This document shows, in pieces, positions 33,739 through 43,456 of a stretch of DNA of 64,000 nucleotides. Source of the stretch: SIRX01 sp965214475 (GTDB lineage Bacteria; Actinomycetota; Rubrobacteria; Rubrobacterales; Rubrobacteraceae); assembly GCA_965214475.1 (NCBI GenBank), contig OZ243953.1:3238642-3302641 (forward strand), read 5' to 3'. The notes beneath the pieces were generated by a model. That model made no database searches. It was not told the DNA's origin and saw only the letters and a program-made list of their open reading frames with translations. Every line of letters begins with the position of its first letter. Positions within the stretch are counted from its first letter, which is position 1. The position numbers and the translations under genes are program-made.

Positions 33739-36700
33739 ATGACGGCGCTCGAAGATTATCTTCGCAGTCTGAGTGAGGATTATCATACTGGCGAGGCGGT
33801 TGCGGAAACCGCTGGGTACGGTGCTTTGCAGAACTTACTCAACTTGGCCGGTGAAGCTTTGTCTCCTCGGATTAGAACTGTAATCAACACTAAGAACCGC
33901 GGAGCGGGCATACCAGATGGGGGACTATTCACCGCGTGTCAATTCGAGAAACGCGAATCTGCACCCCTCCCTGGGCAACTCCCCGAGCGGGGGGCTGTTG
34001 AGGTAAAAGCGCTGGGCGATGAAGTGCGTGAGACGGCGGCCAGTGAGCAGGTTGCTCGTTACCTAGAGTTGTATGGGCAGGTTCTCGTCACAAACTACCG
34101 GGAGTTTTTGCTGGTGGAGCGTGATTCCGCTGGGCAAACTGTGGAGGTGGATTCCTATTCTCTCGCGGACTCGCGTGACGAGTTCTTGCAGGCTGCACAG
34201 TCTTACAGGAGTACTGCTACAGAACATGCGCGTAAGCTGGATATCTTTCTCAAGCGCACAATGCTACGTAGTGCTCCCCTATTCCGTCCAAGGGATCTAG
34301 CATGGTTCATGGCTTCCTACGCGCAGGAGGCTCTCGAAATACTCGATAAGGGAGATCTGCCGGAGCTTGCCGAGATCCGTACCACGCTGGAGCGCGCGCT
34401 TGGGGTGGACTTCGAAGGTGAGAGCGGCGAACATTTCTTCCGCTCGACGCTCGTACAAACACTTTTCTACGGTGTGTTCTCCGCCTGGGTGCTATGGAGT
34501 AATCAGAGATCCCACACTAGTAGCGACCGCTTCGATTGGCGTACAGCCATGTACATAATGAACGTGCCGATGATTCGTGCCCTTTTCGAGCAACTTGCGA
34601 TACCTTCCAGGGTCGAAGGACTGGGACTAATGAAAACCCTCGACCGGGCTGGCGAAACGCTGAACCGGGTAGACCGGCAGATTTTCTTCGAGAACTTTGA
34701 CGAGGATGGAGCGGTTCAGTATTTCTACGAGCCGTTTCTCGAAGCGTTCGATCCGGAAGTCAGAAAGCAGTTCGGTGTGTGGTACACGCCGCGAGAGGTC
34801 GTTCGCTATATGGTGGAGCGTGTGGATACCGCTTTGCGTGAAGAGCTTGGCCTCGCCGACGGCCTAGCTGACGAAAGCGTCTACATCCTCGATCCTTGTA
34901 CCGGAACGGGTTCTTACCTGGTTGAGGTGTTGCGGAGGATCCGTCGCACCCTTGAGGACAGAGGCGAAGGTTCACTCGCAGCCTATAACCTCAAGCGAGC
35001 GGCGACTGAACGAGTATTCGGGTTCGAGATTCTAGCCGCTCCTTTCGTAATAGCCCATCTCCAACTCGGAATGTTCTTGCAAGAGGCAGGTACGCCGCTG
35101 TCCGATGACCGAAGCGAACGAGCAGCAGTTTATCTGACTAATGCCCTGACCGGATGGAGTGGTTCCAAAGACGAATCACCACTCCCTATAGAGTCTTTCC
35201 AACGTGAGCGACGCGCAGCAGGAGAGGTCAAGCTAAACAGGCCGATTCTCGTTGTTCTCGGGAACCCCCCATACGACGGATTCGCCGGCATAGCAGCCGA
35301 AGAGGAGCGCGACCTCTCGGAGGCGTACAGCACCACGGAACGCGCTCCAGAACCGCGAGGCCCGGGACGGAACGATCTTTACGTCCGGTTCTTCAGGATG
35401 GCGGAGCGGCAGATCGTCGAGGGGACCGGACGCGGGATCGTTTGCTTTATCTCCAACTCCTCTTGGCTTGAGCACCTCGCGTTCCCCGGCATGCGCGAAC
35501 GCTACTTGAAGGTCTTCGATGATATCCAAATAGACAACTTAAACGGTGATCGTTACCGTACTGGAAAACGCACCCCAGACGGGGAAAATGACCCGAGCAT
35601 CTTCTCCACAAGAGAGAACCCCGAGGGCATACAGGTCGGCACGGCCATTTCTTTGCTGGTCCGCAAGGAGCCGCACGAAAGTGCGGAGACCGTCCGGTTC
35701 CGCAATCTCTGGGGAACGCAAAAGCGCGAGGAACTCGCCGCTGACGCCGAACGCTCCTCTGAGAGCTTGGTCGCTCTGTACGAAGAGCAGACTCCGCCTC
35801 TGGAACTCGGGTTGCCGTTTGCACCTTTGCGAGCTCAGGTCGAGTACCCGTCGTGGAAGAAGTTGCCAGACCTATTTCGGGAATCGTATTCTGGAGTTCA
35901 GACAAAACGTGATGCTGTAGTCGTTGATTTCGATCGAGAAGTGCTAGAGCAGCGTATGAGACATTACTTTGATCCTGATACGAGCAATGAGGAGATCAAA
36001 GGTGCTTACCCACGCGCGATGGAAAGTACGGCTAGATTTGATGCAAAGTTGACTCGCGATAGACTCACAAAACGTGGCTTTTTGCCAAAGTACATCAGGA
36101 GATATTGTTACAGACCGTTTGATCTAAGGTGGGTATATTGGGAACCTGAAACAAGACTACTCGGGGAAAAGTCTCCAAGCTATTTCCCGCAAGTCTTTGA
36201 CAAGAATCCTTTCCTCTTTACCACAGGACGAGTTAGAAAGAGCGTGGCAGAGCCGGCGCTTTCGACGTATCGGCTGTGCGACCTCAACTACATGGATAGT
36301 GGGGCGAGAGGCTTCCCGCTCTACGTTCACCCAGAGAAGAGAGATATCTCAGACGAAGGAAACCTGGACGAACCTATCCCGAACCTCACCAAGGCAGCCT
36401 CTGCTTATCTTGCGTCCGTGGAAGCGACGCCGGAAGACCTTTTCTACCATTGCCTCGCGGTAATGCACTCTCTGTCATATAGGTGGGAAAATAATGACTC
36501 TCTCCGGCTCGACTGGCCTCGAATACCGCTTCCTAAAGAACGTGAGACGTTGGTTGTCTCTGCTGAACTTGGTAAGAAAATTTCCACGCTCCTAGACGTA
36601 GAGAGCAAGGTGGATGGTGTTACGACTGGAAGCGTGCGCGACGAGTTGAGGCCGATAGGGCAACTCGTCCGAGAAGACGGTGGACAGATCGACCCGAACG

Positions 36701-37158
36701 CGGGACATCTGCGCGTAACGGCGAGTTGGGGCTACAGGCAGAAAAGTAGCCAAGCGATCATGGCTGGGCAGGGAAGGTTCGTAGAGCGCGAGTACAAGCC
36801 GGTCGAGAAAGATGCTCTGCTTCGTGGGGCTGAGGCGTTAGGGTTGTCCGAGGAGCAAGTGTTTGCCCGCCTTGGGGAGACTACGTTCGATATCTATATG
36901 AACGACGGTACGTACTGGGAGAACGTACCGGACAAGGTGTGGCGATATACGCTGGGCGGCTATCCGGTGATCAAGAAATGGCTCTCGTACCGCGAAGAAG
37001 AGGTGCTAGGTCGTTCCCTCTCAGTCATTGAGGCCCTTGAGGTTTCGAGCATGGCGAAGCGTATCGCTGCTCTGCTGCTTCTTGAGGAAGACCTTGACGA
37101 GAGCTACCGCCGTGCTGAAGAATCGGCCCGCCCTGATCCAGAAACAGATGGAAATTGA
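33739..37158 (+). CDS. Single-chain restriction-modification enzyme (type IIG/ISP-like)
   Basis: A 1139-aa fusion. The N-terminus has a PD-(D/E)XK core (G-I-P-D-G-G near 56; A-V-E-V-K near 86). A helical connector follows, then an N6-adenine methylase with motif I D-P-C-T-G-T-G-S-Y near 383 and motif IV G-N-P-P-Y near 507. The last ~500 residues resemble the target-recognition region of type ISP enzymes. No helicase motifs are present, unlike full-length LlaGI-type ISP proteins (~1,580 aa), so it may cut like a type IIG enzyme. I choose ATG 33739, preceded by GGGAGG. First gene of the cassette. Confidence 0.88.
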   Translation: MTALEDYLRSLSEDYHTGEAVAETAGYGALQNLLNLAGEALSPRIRTVINTKNRGAGIPDGGLFTACQFEKRESAPLPGQLPERGAVEVKALGDEVRETAASEQVARYLELYGQVLVTNYREFLLVERDSAGQTVEVDSYSLADSRDEFLQAAQSYRSTATEHARKLDIFLKRTMLRSAPLFRPRDLAWFMASYAQEALEILDKGDLPELAEIRTTLERALGVDFEGESGEHFFRSTLVQTLFYGVFSAWVLWSNQRSHTSSDRFDWRTAMYIMNVPMIRALFEQLAIPSRVEGLGLMKTLDRAGETLNRVDRQIFFENFDEDGAVQYFYEPFLEAFDPEVRKQFGVWYTPREVVRYMVERVDTALREELGLADGLADESVYILDPCTGTGSYLVEVLRRIRRTLEDRGEGSLAAYNLKRAATERVFGFEILAAPFVIAHLQLGMFLQEAGTPLSDDRSERAAVYLTNALTGWSGSKDESPLPIESFQRERRAAGEVKLNRPILVVLGNPPYDGFAGIAAEEERDLSEAYSTTERAPEPRGPGRNDLYVRFFRMAERQIVEGTGRGIVCFISNSSWLEHLAFPGMRERYLKVFDDIQIDNLNGDRYRTGKRTPDGENDPSIFSTRENPEGIQVGTAISLLVRKEPHESAETVRFRNLWGTQKREELAADAERSSESLVALYEEQTPPLELGLPFAPLRAQVEYPSWKKLPDLFRESYSGVQTKRDAVVVDFDREVLEQRMRHYFDPDTSNEEIKGAYPRAMESTARFDAKLTRDRLTKRGFLPKYIRRYCYRPFDLRWVYWEPETRLLGEKSPSYFPQVFDKNPFLFTTGRVRKSVAEPALSTYRLCDLNYMDSGARGFPLYVHPEKRDISDEGNLDEPIPNLTKAASAYLASVEATPEDLFYHCLAVMHSLSYRWENNDSLRLDWPRIPLPKERETLVVSAELGKKISTLLDVESKVDGVTTGSVRDELRPIGQLVREDGGQIDPNAGHLRVTASWGYRQKSSQAIMAGQGRFVEREYKPVEKDALLRGAEALGLSEEQVFARLGETTFDIYMNDGTYWENVPDKVWRYTLGGYPVIKKWLSYREEEVLGRSLSVIEALEVSSMAKRIAALLLLEEDLDESYRRAEESARPDPETDGN

Positions 37159-37303
37159 GTAGCATAGCCTCATCCGGCCACTCAATCGGAGTCATGCACC
37201 TCGTAGAGATCCGGCAGCAGGCTGGAGATCTAGGAATAAAAGGAAACAGAACTCCACGCCATTTTGCGGCGGGTCCGTAGCATCGTAAGCGAGGAGGGTC
37301 CAG

Positions 37304-39913
37304 GTGGCATACAGAGTAGACGCGGAACCGACATATGAAGCTGCGGACTTGTTTCGCGACCGATGCTTGATGGACGGCAGCTCGTTTCTCTGGCCTGAGC
37401 ACCTTGTTTGGAATTCGGAGAACGTCTCCACGCTCCTGGAGGCTATGACAGGTGAGAATGCTGATACTGGCAGTAGGACTTTCTATGAAAAGCTGCACGA
37501 CCAACTCGCAGAGCAACCGAAAGAGATTCGTCGTGTGGCAGCGGACGTTGTAGCTTTCTATTATCTCTTCCCGACCAATATTGGAATCCCGAAGAAGTTA
37601 TCTAGCCTGGAGAGGGTGATCGGCTGGAAGTTGGGGCAGGAGCAGCCTGACTTCGATTCTCTTCGGCAAGCGTATGAGGCAAGCGTTGGAGACGCGGGCA
37701 TGCTATACAACACGAGGCAGCCTGAACAGGTGATCTTCTACCTGAAGTTTGCTAGAGAGCTCTTGTCAAAAGGTATAGATCCCACGAACATTAGCGCTTG
37801 CAAGAGCTTGGCTAACGCAGTGAAGCAACGGGTGGTATCAAGCAATCCTGCACGCAACATCCTGTTGCATCTTCTATTTCCCGAGCACTTCGAGCGGATC
37901 GCCGCTGACACGCATAAGCGAAGAATCGTGGAGGCCTTCCGCGATAGGTCAGAGGAAGCACAAGATATCGACGAGGCGCTCGAAAATATCCGCAGCTCCC
38001 TTTCCGAGGAGTATGGTGAAGGCTTTGACTTCTACGATGAGAGCATCCAGTGGCGGTGGCAGGAAAAGTCGGATGGAATCCCTTCTGCCCAACAGTACGT
38101 GGACGCGTTCCGTGAGGTAGAGCTGCCGGATAGCTACTTGAAGATGCTGCGAGTTCACTATGATGTGCCAGCTCACACGATCACCGCTACCCGGCTTGCT
38201 CGGGCCGTTGGCTACAAAAATTACAATAGCGCTAACCTCAACTACCCCAAAGTGGGAGGGCTTGTTGGTGAGCGTCTCGGCTGGCTACCGAACATGCCGC
38301 TTGAGGTGTTGGTCACGTTCGAAAAACCCGACGACGAATGGCATTGGATAATGCGACCCCAGGTTGCTCGAGCCCTGGAGATGCTGGGGTGGGTTACGGA
38401 TTCCGACGAAGAAGAGGACGGCAATATGGAACTTCCTGATCATGGTTCACTTAACCTCATTCTCTACGGACCGCCGGGAACGGGAAAGACGTACCACACG
38501 CAAAGACGAGCACTCGAAGTTCTCAACTTGGACCTGCAGGATTTATCGGACCACGACGTAACTATACTCTATCGTAAGCACGTGAGCGAAGGCCGCATCG
38601 AGTTCGTGACCTTTCACCCGTCCTACTCTTATGAGGAGTTCGTCGAAGGCTATCGCTACGACGAGGAGGCGAAGGTTCCGACGTTGCATGAAGGAATCTT
38701 TCAACAAATCGTTAACCGGGCCCTCAACCCTCGACATAGCCCGACTGCTACAGACGGTGCGCGTATCTGGAAGGTTTCGCTCGGCGGAACCCCAGAACCT
38801 TATGTCTTCGAGCGTTGCATGAAGAACGGCGAGATAGCTATAGGTTGGCTCGGAGATCACGACCTCACGGGTCTGGACAGAGAGGCTATCGCCGAAATTT
38901 TCGAGGAGCATGGTAGCGAGGGGGCGACCAACAGTATCAATTCCGTCAACTATCTAGTAAATGAGATCCGTGACGGTGACTACGTAGCCGTTCTTAAGAA
39001 CCAACGAGAGATCCGAGCCATAGGACTAGTCACGGGTGCATACAAGTACAAGGATGAGGAGTACGGTGAAGACTATCCGCACACCCGTCCTGTGGAATGG
39101 CTGGACCAACAGGACCACGATGTCTACGAGATGAATGGTGCCACTAATCTAACGTTAACCACCATCTACCCGCTGAGTCGCATCTCGCTCCAAGACTTTG
39201 TCGGACTACTTCCCGAGCAGGAGCAGGGCGAGGAGCCTTATGTCCTGATCATCGACGAGATCAATCGCGGCAACCTCTCTCGCATCTTCGGCGAGCTTGT
39301 AACGCTCCTTGAAGAGGATAAACGCCGCGGTGCCGAGAATGAGCTCTCGGTTCGGCTACCGTACTCCCAAAGCGCCTTCACTGTACCCCCCAACCTGTAT
39401 GTGATTGGAACTATGAACACTGCTGACCGTAGCATTGCTCTCCTAGATACCGCACTTCGACGCCGCTTTGAGTTCCGCGAGATGATGCCAGATGTGAATG
39501 TACTCCGCAGAGTTTTGCTCGAGAAAGTAGGAGAGGACAGAGCCGAACATGTTGAACTTGTCTGCGAAGTGTTCGAGGCTCTCAACAGACGTGTCGTTTT
39601 GCTTCTCGACCGCGATCACCAGATCGGCCACAGTTACTTCCTCGGCTCGACTTCTATTGGACAACTACACCGGGCGCTCTACCAGCAGGTCTTCCCGCTC
39701 TTGCAGGAGTATTTCTACAACGATGCAGAGCGTATGCGTCGTCTTCTGGGTAGACATGATCACTCCGCAACAAAGGGTTTCTTTGCACACGTGGAAGAGT
39801 ACAGGCACGCCTTGGACGAGGAGGTGCTTGACGATGAGTTGCCCTGGGAGCTTCACGAGTATCCGGTAGAAGACTTGGAAGAGGCCATACGCAACACATT
39901 TCTGGACAGATGA
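37304..39913 (+). CDS. mcrB: McrB-like restriction GTPase with inserted domain
   Basis: An 869-aa AAA+ protein. Walker A Y-G-P-P-G-T-G-K-T near 387, Walker B L-I-I-D-E-I-N-R-G near 647 and the McrB-type G-T-M-N-T-A-D-R-S near 702. The N-terminal 370 residues hold two putative recognition regions, one containing T-A-T-R-L-A-R-A-V-G-Y as seen beside McrA-type nucleases. A domain of about 145 residues (R-I-W-K-V-S-L-G to the Y-P-L-S-R-I-S segment), similar to EVE/PUA modified-base readers, is inserted between Walker A and B. GTG 37304 follows GAGGAGGG. Coupled to McrC by ATGA. Confidence 0.88.
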   Translation: MAYRVDAEPTYEAADLFRDRCLMDGSSFLWPEHLVWNSENVSTLLEAMTGENADTGSRTFYEKLHDQLAEQPKEIRRVAADVVAFYYLFPTNIGIPKKLSSLERVIGWKLGQEQPDFDSLRQAYEASVGDAGMLYNTRQPEQVIFYLKFARELLSKGIDPTNISACKSLANAVKQRVVSSNPARNILLHLLFPEHFERIAADTHKRRIVEAFRDRSEEAQDIDEALENIRSSLSEEYGEGFDFYDESIQWRWQEKSDGIPSAQQYVDAFREVELPDSYLKMLRVHYDVPAHTITATRLARAVGYKNYNSANLNYPKVGGLVGERLGWLPNMPLEVLVTFEKPDDEWHWIMRPQVARALEMLGWVTDSDEEEDGNMELPDHGSLNLILYGPPGTGKTYHTQRRALEVLNLDLQDLSDHDVTILYRKHVSEGRIEFVTFHPSYSYEEFVEGYRYDEEAKVPTLHEGIFQQIVNRALNPRHSPTATDGARIWKVSLGGTPEPYVFERCMKNGEIAIGWLGDHDLTGLDREAIAEIFEEHGSEGATNSINSVNYLVNEIRDGDYVAVLKNQREIRAIGLVTGAYKYKDEEYGEDYPHTRPVEWLDQQDHDVYEMNGATNLTLTTIYPLSRISLQDFVGLLPEQEQGEEPYVLIIDEINRGNLSRIFGELVTLLEEDKRRGAENELSVRLPYSQSAFTVPPNLYVIGTMNTADRSIALLDTALRRRFEFREMMPDVNVLRRVLLEKVGEDRAEHVELVCEVFEALNRRVVLLLDRDHQIGHSYFLGSTSIGQLHRALYQQVFPLLQEYFYNDAERMRRLLGRHDHSATKGFFAHVEEYRHALDEEVLDDELPWELHEYPVEDLEEAIRNTFLDR

Positions 39914-41214
39914 GCGTCAGACGCGTGCAGCCAGAGCTTCTTACGCTCAGCGAGTACGGAAAGCTCTCTTACGAAGACCTCGGCGAGCCTGATATTCACC
40001 ATCTGGAGAAGGTTGTTAGAGACCTTGGGGTACCTGTGTTTCGCTTCTTCCGGTCATACGTCCAAGCTCAGCAGTACGTCGGCACGCTTGCGATCGGAAA
40101 CCGCATAGTGCAGATTCTCCCGAAGATTTACGACACAAACGATGAGAACCTCGGATTCCTCGTCTTCTTGCTCTCTTACACCAAGCGCCTCCGGCTTCAA
40201 CGAACAGGTACTGCTGACCACGAGAGGCTCTCCGGATCATTCCTGGAGATCTGGATCCGGTACTTCGCTACGGAACTCAACCATTTGCTGCGCCGTCGCC
40301 CGATGCACCGCTACGTCGAGGTGGAGGAGCGTGTTGGTTTCCTCCGGGGTAAGCTTCTCACCGAGCATGAACTGGCCGGGACAGGATCTCTCTACGCGCG
40401 CTACGCCTGCCGGTATGAGGTCTTCACTCCCGACCACTTGCTGAACCGCACGCTCAAGTTCTGCAACGATCTCCTACTCAAACAGACCCAGGTTCTCACC
40501 AACCGAGTGCTCCTTCAGGAGAATGAAGCCCTCCTCTCCGACGTCAGCCCCGGGATCGTTCGTGCAGCCGAACTCGACCATATCCACCTCGATCGGCTTA
40601 ACCGTCATTACGAACCAATCCTCGGACTCTGCCGCCTCCTATTGGAAAGCTCGACCCTCAATCTCAGTGCCGGACGCATCAGCCAACTCGCTTTCGTCTT
40701 CGACATGAACAAGCTCTTCGAGGAATTTGTCGCCGAATTTCTGAAGCGGAACGCGAGTAAAATAGACCTCGGTGAGGGTCGGCACCTTGCGGGAGTAAGT
40801 TACCAGCGACGTCTCGGGTGCCTATTCGGCGAATTCAATATGGATGTTGATCTCGTGCTGACCGACGACGTCGGCGACAATTTTCTGGTAGACACCAAGT
40901 ACAAGACACTCGACGCAAACGAGCGACACGGCGGACTCTCTCAGGCCGACTTTTACCAGATGTATGCCTACGGTAGTGCAGGAAAGCAACGCTACGAAGA
41001 TATCGTCTTGCTCTATCCGACAACGACCAATCCGGTGGAACACACTTTCCGCCAGCATGGTTTGCGGCTCCACGCAAGACAGTTCGATCCACGTATCATC
41101 TACGACTATCGGAGCAATGGCATTAACTCAGTAGCCGCGGTGAAGGAGCTGAGCCGGGCGCTATCAATCGTACGCGGGAAACTTTTCAACGAAACTCTTG
41201 TCACAGACCTCTAA
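39910..41214 (+). CDS. mcrC: McrC-like nuclease subunit
   Basis: A 434-aa McrC-family protein that supplies the PD-(D/E)XK nuclease to the McrB ring. N-terminal beta-rich region; catalytic core M-D-V-D-L-V near 311 and V-D-T-K-Y-K near 326. Length is a little above E. coli McrC (348 aa) and similar to many actinobacterial homologues. ATG 39910 overlaps the McrB stop. Confidence 0.9.
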   Translation: MSVRRVQPELLTLSEYGKLSYEDLGEPDIHHLEKVVRDLGVPVFRFFRSYVQAQQYVGTLAIGNRIVQILPKIYDTNDENLGFLVFLLSYTKRLRLQRTGTADHERLSGSFLEIWIRYFATELNHLLRRRPMHRYVEVEERVGFLRGKLLTEHELAGTGSLYARYACRYEVFTPDHLLNRTLKFCNDLLLKQTQVLTNRVLLQENEALLSDVSPGIVRAAELDHIHLDRLNRHYEPILGLCRLLLESSTLNLSAGRISQLAFVFDMNKLFEEFVAEFLKRNASKIDLGEGRHLAGVSYQRRLGCLFGEFNMDVDLVLTDDVGDNFLVDTKYKTLDANERHGGLSQADFYQMYAYGSAGKQRYEDIVLLYPTTTNPVEHTFRQHGLRLHARQFDPRIIYDYRSNGINSVAAVKELSRALSIVRGKLFNETLVTDL

Positions 41215-41328
41215 CCAAGACCGATGGGACGTGGCGGTCTACGCACCTACCAACTGACTTTCAGTGCTACCATGACCATACGCACCGAAAGTAGATAACG
41301 GCGTTCGCCGTCTTCTGGGGGAGGGAAG

Positions 41329-42771
41329 TTGTCGGAAAAAGAAACCCACGACGTAGAGGACGACGAGACCAGGTCCCAAGTCTATTCGGGACTCGAAGAG
41401 GCGAAAGAGTTTGCGAAAACGCTCAACTTCGAGGATGCCAAGAGCGGCGCCTGGTTTGTCAGCCTGCTGCAGAGGGTGGTCCGCTCCTACGACCGCAACG
41501 CCCGGGCTCAATACTTCCAGCAGAAATATCCGGGTCTGTCGCCCGATGAGATCGCCGACATACTCACCTCCGTAACGGTCCGGTATGCCGCCATCGCCGG
41601 AGGCATAGCCGGGGTAAGCGCGACCGCGAACCAGCTAACCACCGTGGCCTCCGCCGGGATGACGGCCCCGCTGTTCTTCGGCACCATCGGGTCCGAGATG
41701 ATCTACCTCTCCTACATCCAGATGCGGCTGGTGCTCGACCTTTCGGTGGTCTACGATCTCCAGCTCGACCCCGACGATCCTGAAGACGTGCTTATGGTAT
41801 TTGGCTACGCGCTGGGCGTCGCCCCGACAGAGCTGATCGGCGCCGGAGCCCGGAAAGCTGCCGGCGCGGGTACCGCTACGGTGATCAAGAAGTACATCAG
41901 CAAGGATGTTCTCAAGGCCATACAAAACTTTGCTCGCAAACTGGGATTTAAAATCCTGCAGCGCACCATCCTCAAGTACGCGGTTCCCGTCGCCTCCGCT
42001 GCCGTCGGAAGCACCTACAACTACACGACCACCCGCTCGTTGGGCAAGATCGCTAAAACGCATCTCAAGAACAGAGGCAGGGTCACCGAGGAGTTGCGGA
42101 CGCTCGTATCGCGCCAGAACACCTACGACTTGGTGTTCCCCGCAGCCGCCATGTACACGGCACAGGTTGACGGCGAGGTCTCACCGGAAGAGAGAGCGCT
42201 CTACCGGTCCATGCTCTCTCGGATGTCGTTCGACGAGCACACGCAAGCCGAATTCCAGAGGCTGACGACCGATGAGGCGCATCTCCTCGAAGCAGCGTCC
42301 CAAATCGAGAACAACGATATCCGACGTAGCCTGGTGGACTTGCTGGCGTTGATGGCCGTCTGCGACGGCGAGTTAGCCGACGAAGAACGCGAATTCCTGA
42401 GCAAAGTCGCCAAGCGCCTTAACGTACCCGTAGACCCGGCCGCTGTCGAGCAGCGAAGCCAGGACTATCAAACGGTGCCAGAGCAGAGGACCCTCGACAA
42501 CTTGACGGAATCCGCCAGCGGAGCGGCCGGCAGGGCCCGTGACATAGCAGGACGGACGGCAGGGGGAGCCAGAGACGCAACGATAGCCGCCGGTGGCAGG
42601 GTCAGGGGAGCACTGGGCAAATTTCTCGAGCGCAACCAGACTACAAGCTCGGAAGAAACACTTGGCTCAGAAAGTCGGACCACAACCTGTTCGAGTTGTG
42701 GAACCAAGGTACTTATCGAGTACCGATTTTGCCCCAACTGTGGACTATCGATCTCGGACCAAACAATCTAA
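41329..42771 (+). CDS. EcsC/TerB-like protein with C-terminal zinc ribbon
   Basis: A 480-aa protein in three parts. Residues about 60-250 are an EcsC-like hydrophobic/amphipathic region (I-A-G-G-I-A-G-V-S-A, then G-T-I-G-S-E-M-I-Y-L). About 270-375 is a TerB-like all-helical domain with two acidic repeats (Q-V-D-G-E-V-S-P-E-E and C-D-G-E-L-A-D-E-E). The last 30 form a zinc ribbon (C-x2-C and C-x2-C). TerB domains and zinc ribbons recur in bacterial stress and defence loci. TTG 41329 follows GGGGGAGGG. It lies 114 bases after mcrC, same strand, inside the repeat-bounded cassette. Confidence 0.75.
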   Translation: MSEKETHDVEDDETRSQVYSGLEEAKEFAKTLNFEDAKSGAWFVSLLQRVVRSYDRNARAQYFQQKYPGLSPDEIADILTSVTVRYAAIAGGIAGVSATANQLTTVASAGMTAPLFFGTIGSEMIYLSYIQMRLVLDLSVVYDLQLDPDDPEDVLMVFGYALGVAPTELIGAGARKAAGAGTATVIKKYISKDVLKAIQNFARKLGFKILQRTILKYAVPVASAAVGSTYNYTTTRSLGKIAKTHLKNRGRVTEELRTLVSRQNTYDLVFPAAAMYTAQVDGEVSPEERALYRSMLSRMSFDEHTQAEFQRLTTDEAHLLEAASQIENNDIRRSLVDLLALMAVCDGELADEEREFLSKVAKRLNVPVDPAAVEQRSQDYQTVPEQRTLDNLTESASGAAGRARDIAGRTAGGARDATIAAGGRVRGALGKFLERNQTTSSEETLGSESRTTTCSSCGTKVLIEYRFCPNCGLSISDQTI

Positions 42772-42894
42772 CTTGCAACGGTGTAACGGCGAAAATTCCA
42801 GCAGATTCAGCATACAGCTCGCAACCAGGCTCATCGGTAAGTCCGAATGCCACAGACGAACCTGAGCTAGATCAACGACCTCCCGCGTAGGCCG

Positions 42895-43130
42895 CCCGCA
42901 CACCCACCTCCCAGGCGGCCCTATGCCGCCCCTCCGGGGTTGTCGGGCTTCGCCCGCAACCTGGCAGGAACCGGGCTGTGCTCTCGTTGAGTGCGAGAGC
43001 GCATGGCGAAGCTCTGCGATACGCTCCGCAGACGCCTCCGCTTCTCTCCGGCGTCCCCGGACCTCTGCCAACAGGCACGGAAATTGAGACGTTGTTTAGG
43101 CGCAGAGCCGCCCTGACGGTCGGCACCTCG
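42895..43130. repeat. Hairpin-rich direct repeat, copy B (right of defence cassette)
   Basis: Second copy of the repeat at 33,329. The main hairpin is kept although one base changed (GGTTGT now pairs with GCAACC through G-T), which favours function as a folded nucleic acid. The variable spacers differ in length and sequence from copy A. It starts 124 bases after the stop of the EcsC/TerB-like gene. Confidence 0.75.
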
Positions 43131-43456
43131 CCCACAAACATGAACTTTCCTCAGATCCCCTGAACTCGTAGATCATTATTCCAAACCTGGTGACGCAAGG
43201 GCTTTGCCGCCCATAGCGTACCAGCGGCGTCCCTCCGTCAAGGGCACCCACAAACTCGGCCTGGATGGCCGCCCCAAGGGTTTTGCTCCGCCAGGTTCCC
43301 TGTCTCCGCAAAAACTTTCTGGGACCCACCCTTGACTCCACTCCTTGCCGCCGGATTCAGGGCTTCCCAGGCAAAGCTCCTGCTGTAGGGGCATCAAGTA
43401 AAACGCCTCGGCGGTGTTGGTCGCACCCCGAGGCCCGAACCACAGGAGGTAAGCCT
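43131..43456. other. Non-coding stretch upstream of the SWIM-protein operon
   Basis: 326 bases with several GC-rich short inverted repeats but no convincing gene. Frames on both strands have odd composition (Trp, Pro and Arg-rich) and no ribosome sites. A perfect ribosome site (AGGAGG) at 43,444 belongs to the next gene. Could be a long leader or a decayed continuation of repeat B. Confidence 0.4.

Noticed and set aside
33329..43130. Flanking repeats as CRISPR or insertion-sequence ends
   Set aside because: Only two long copies 9.5 kb apart, no spacer array, no transposase between or beside them.
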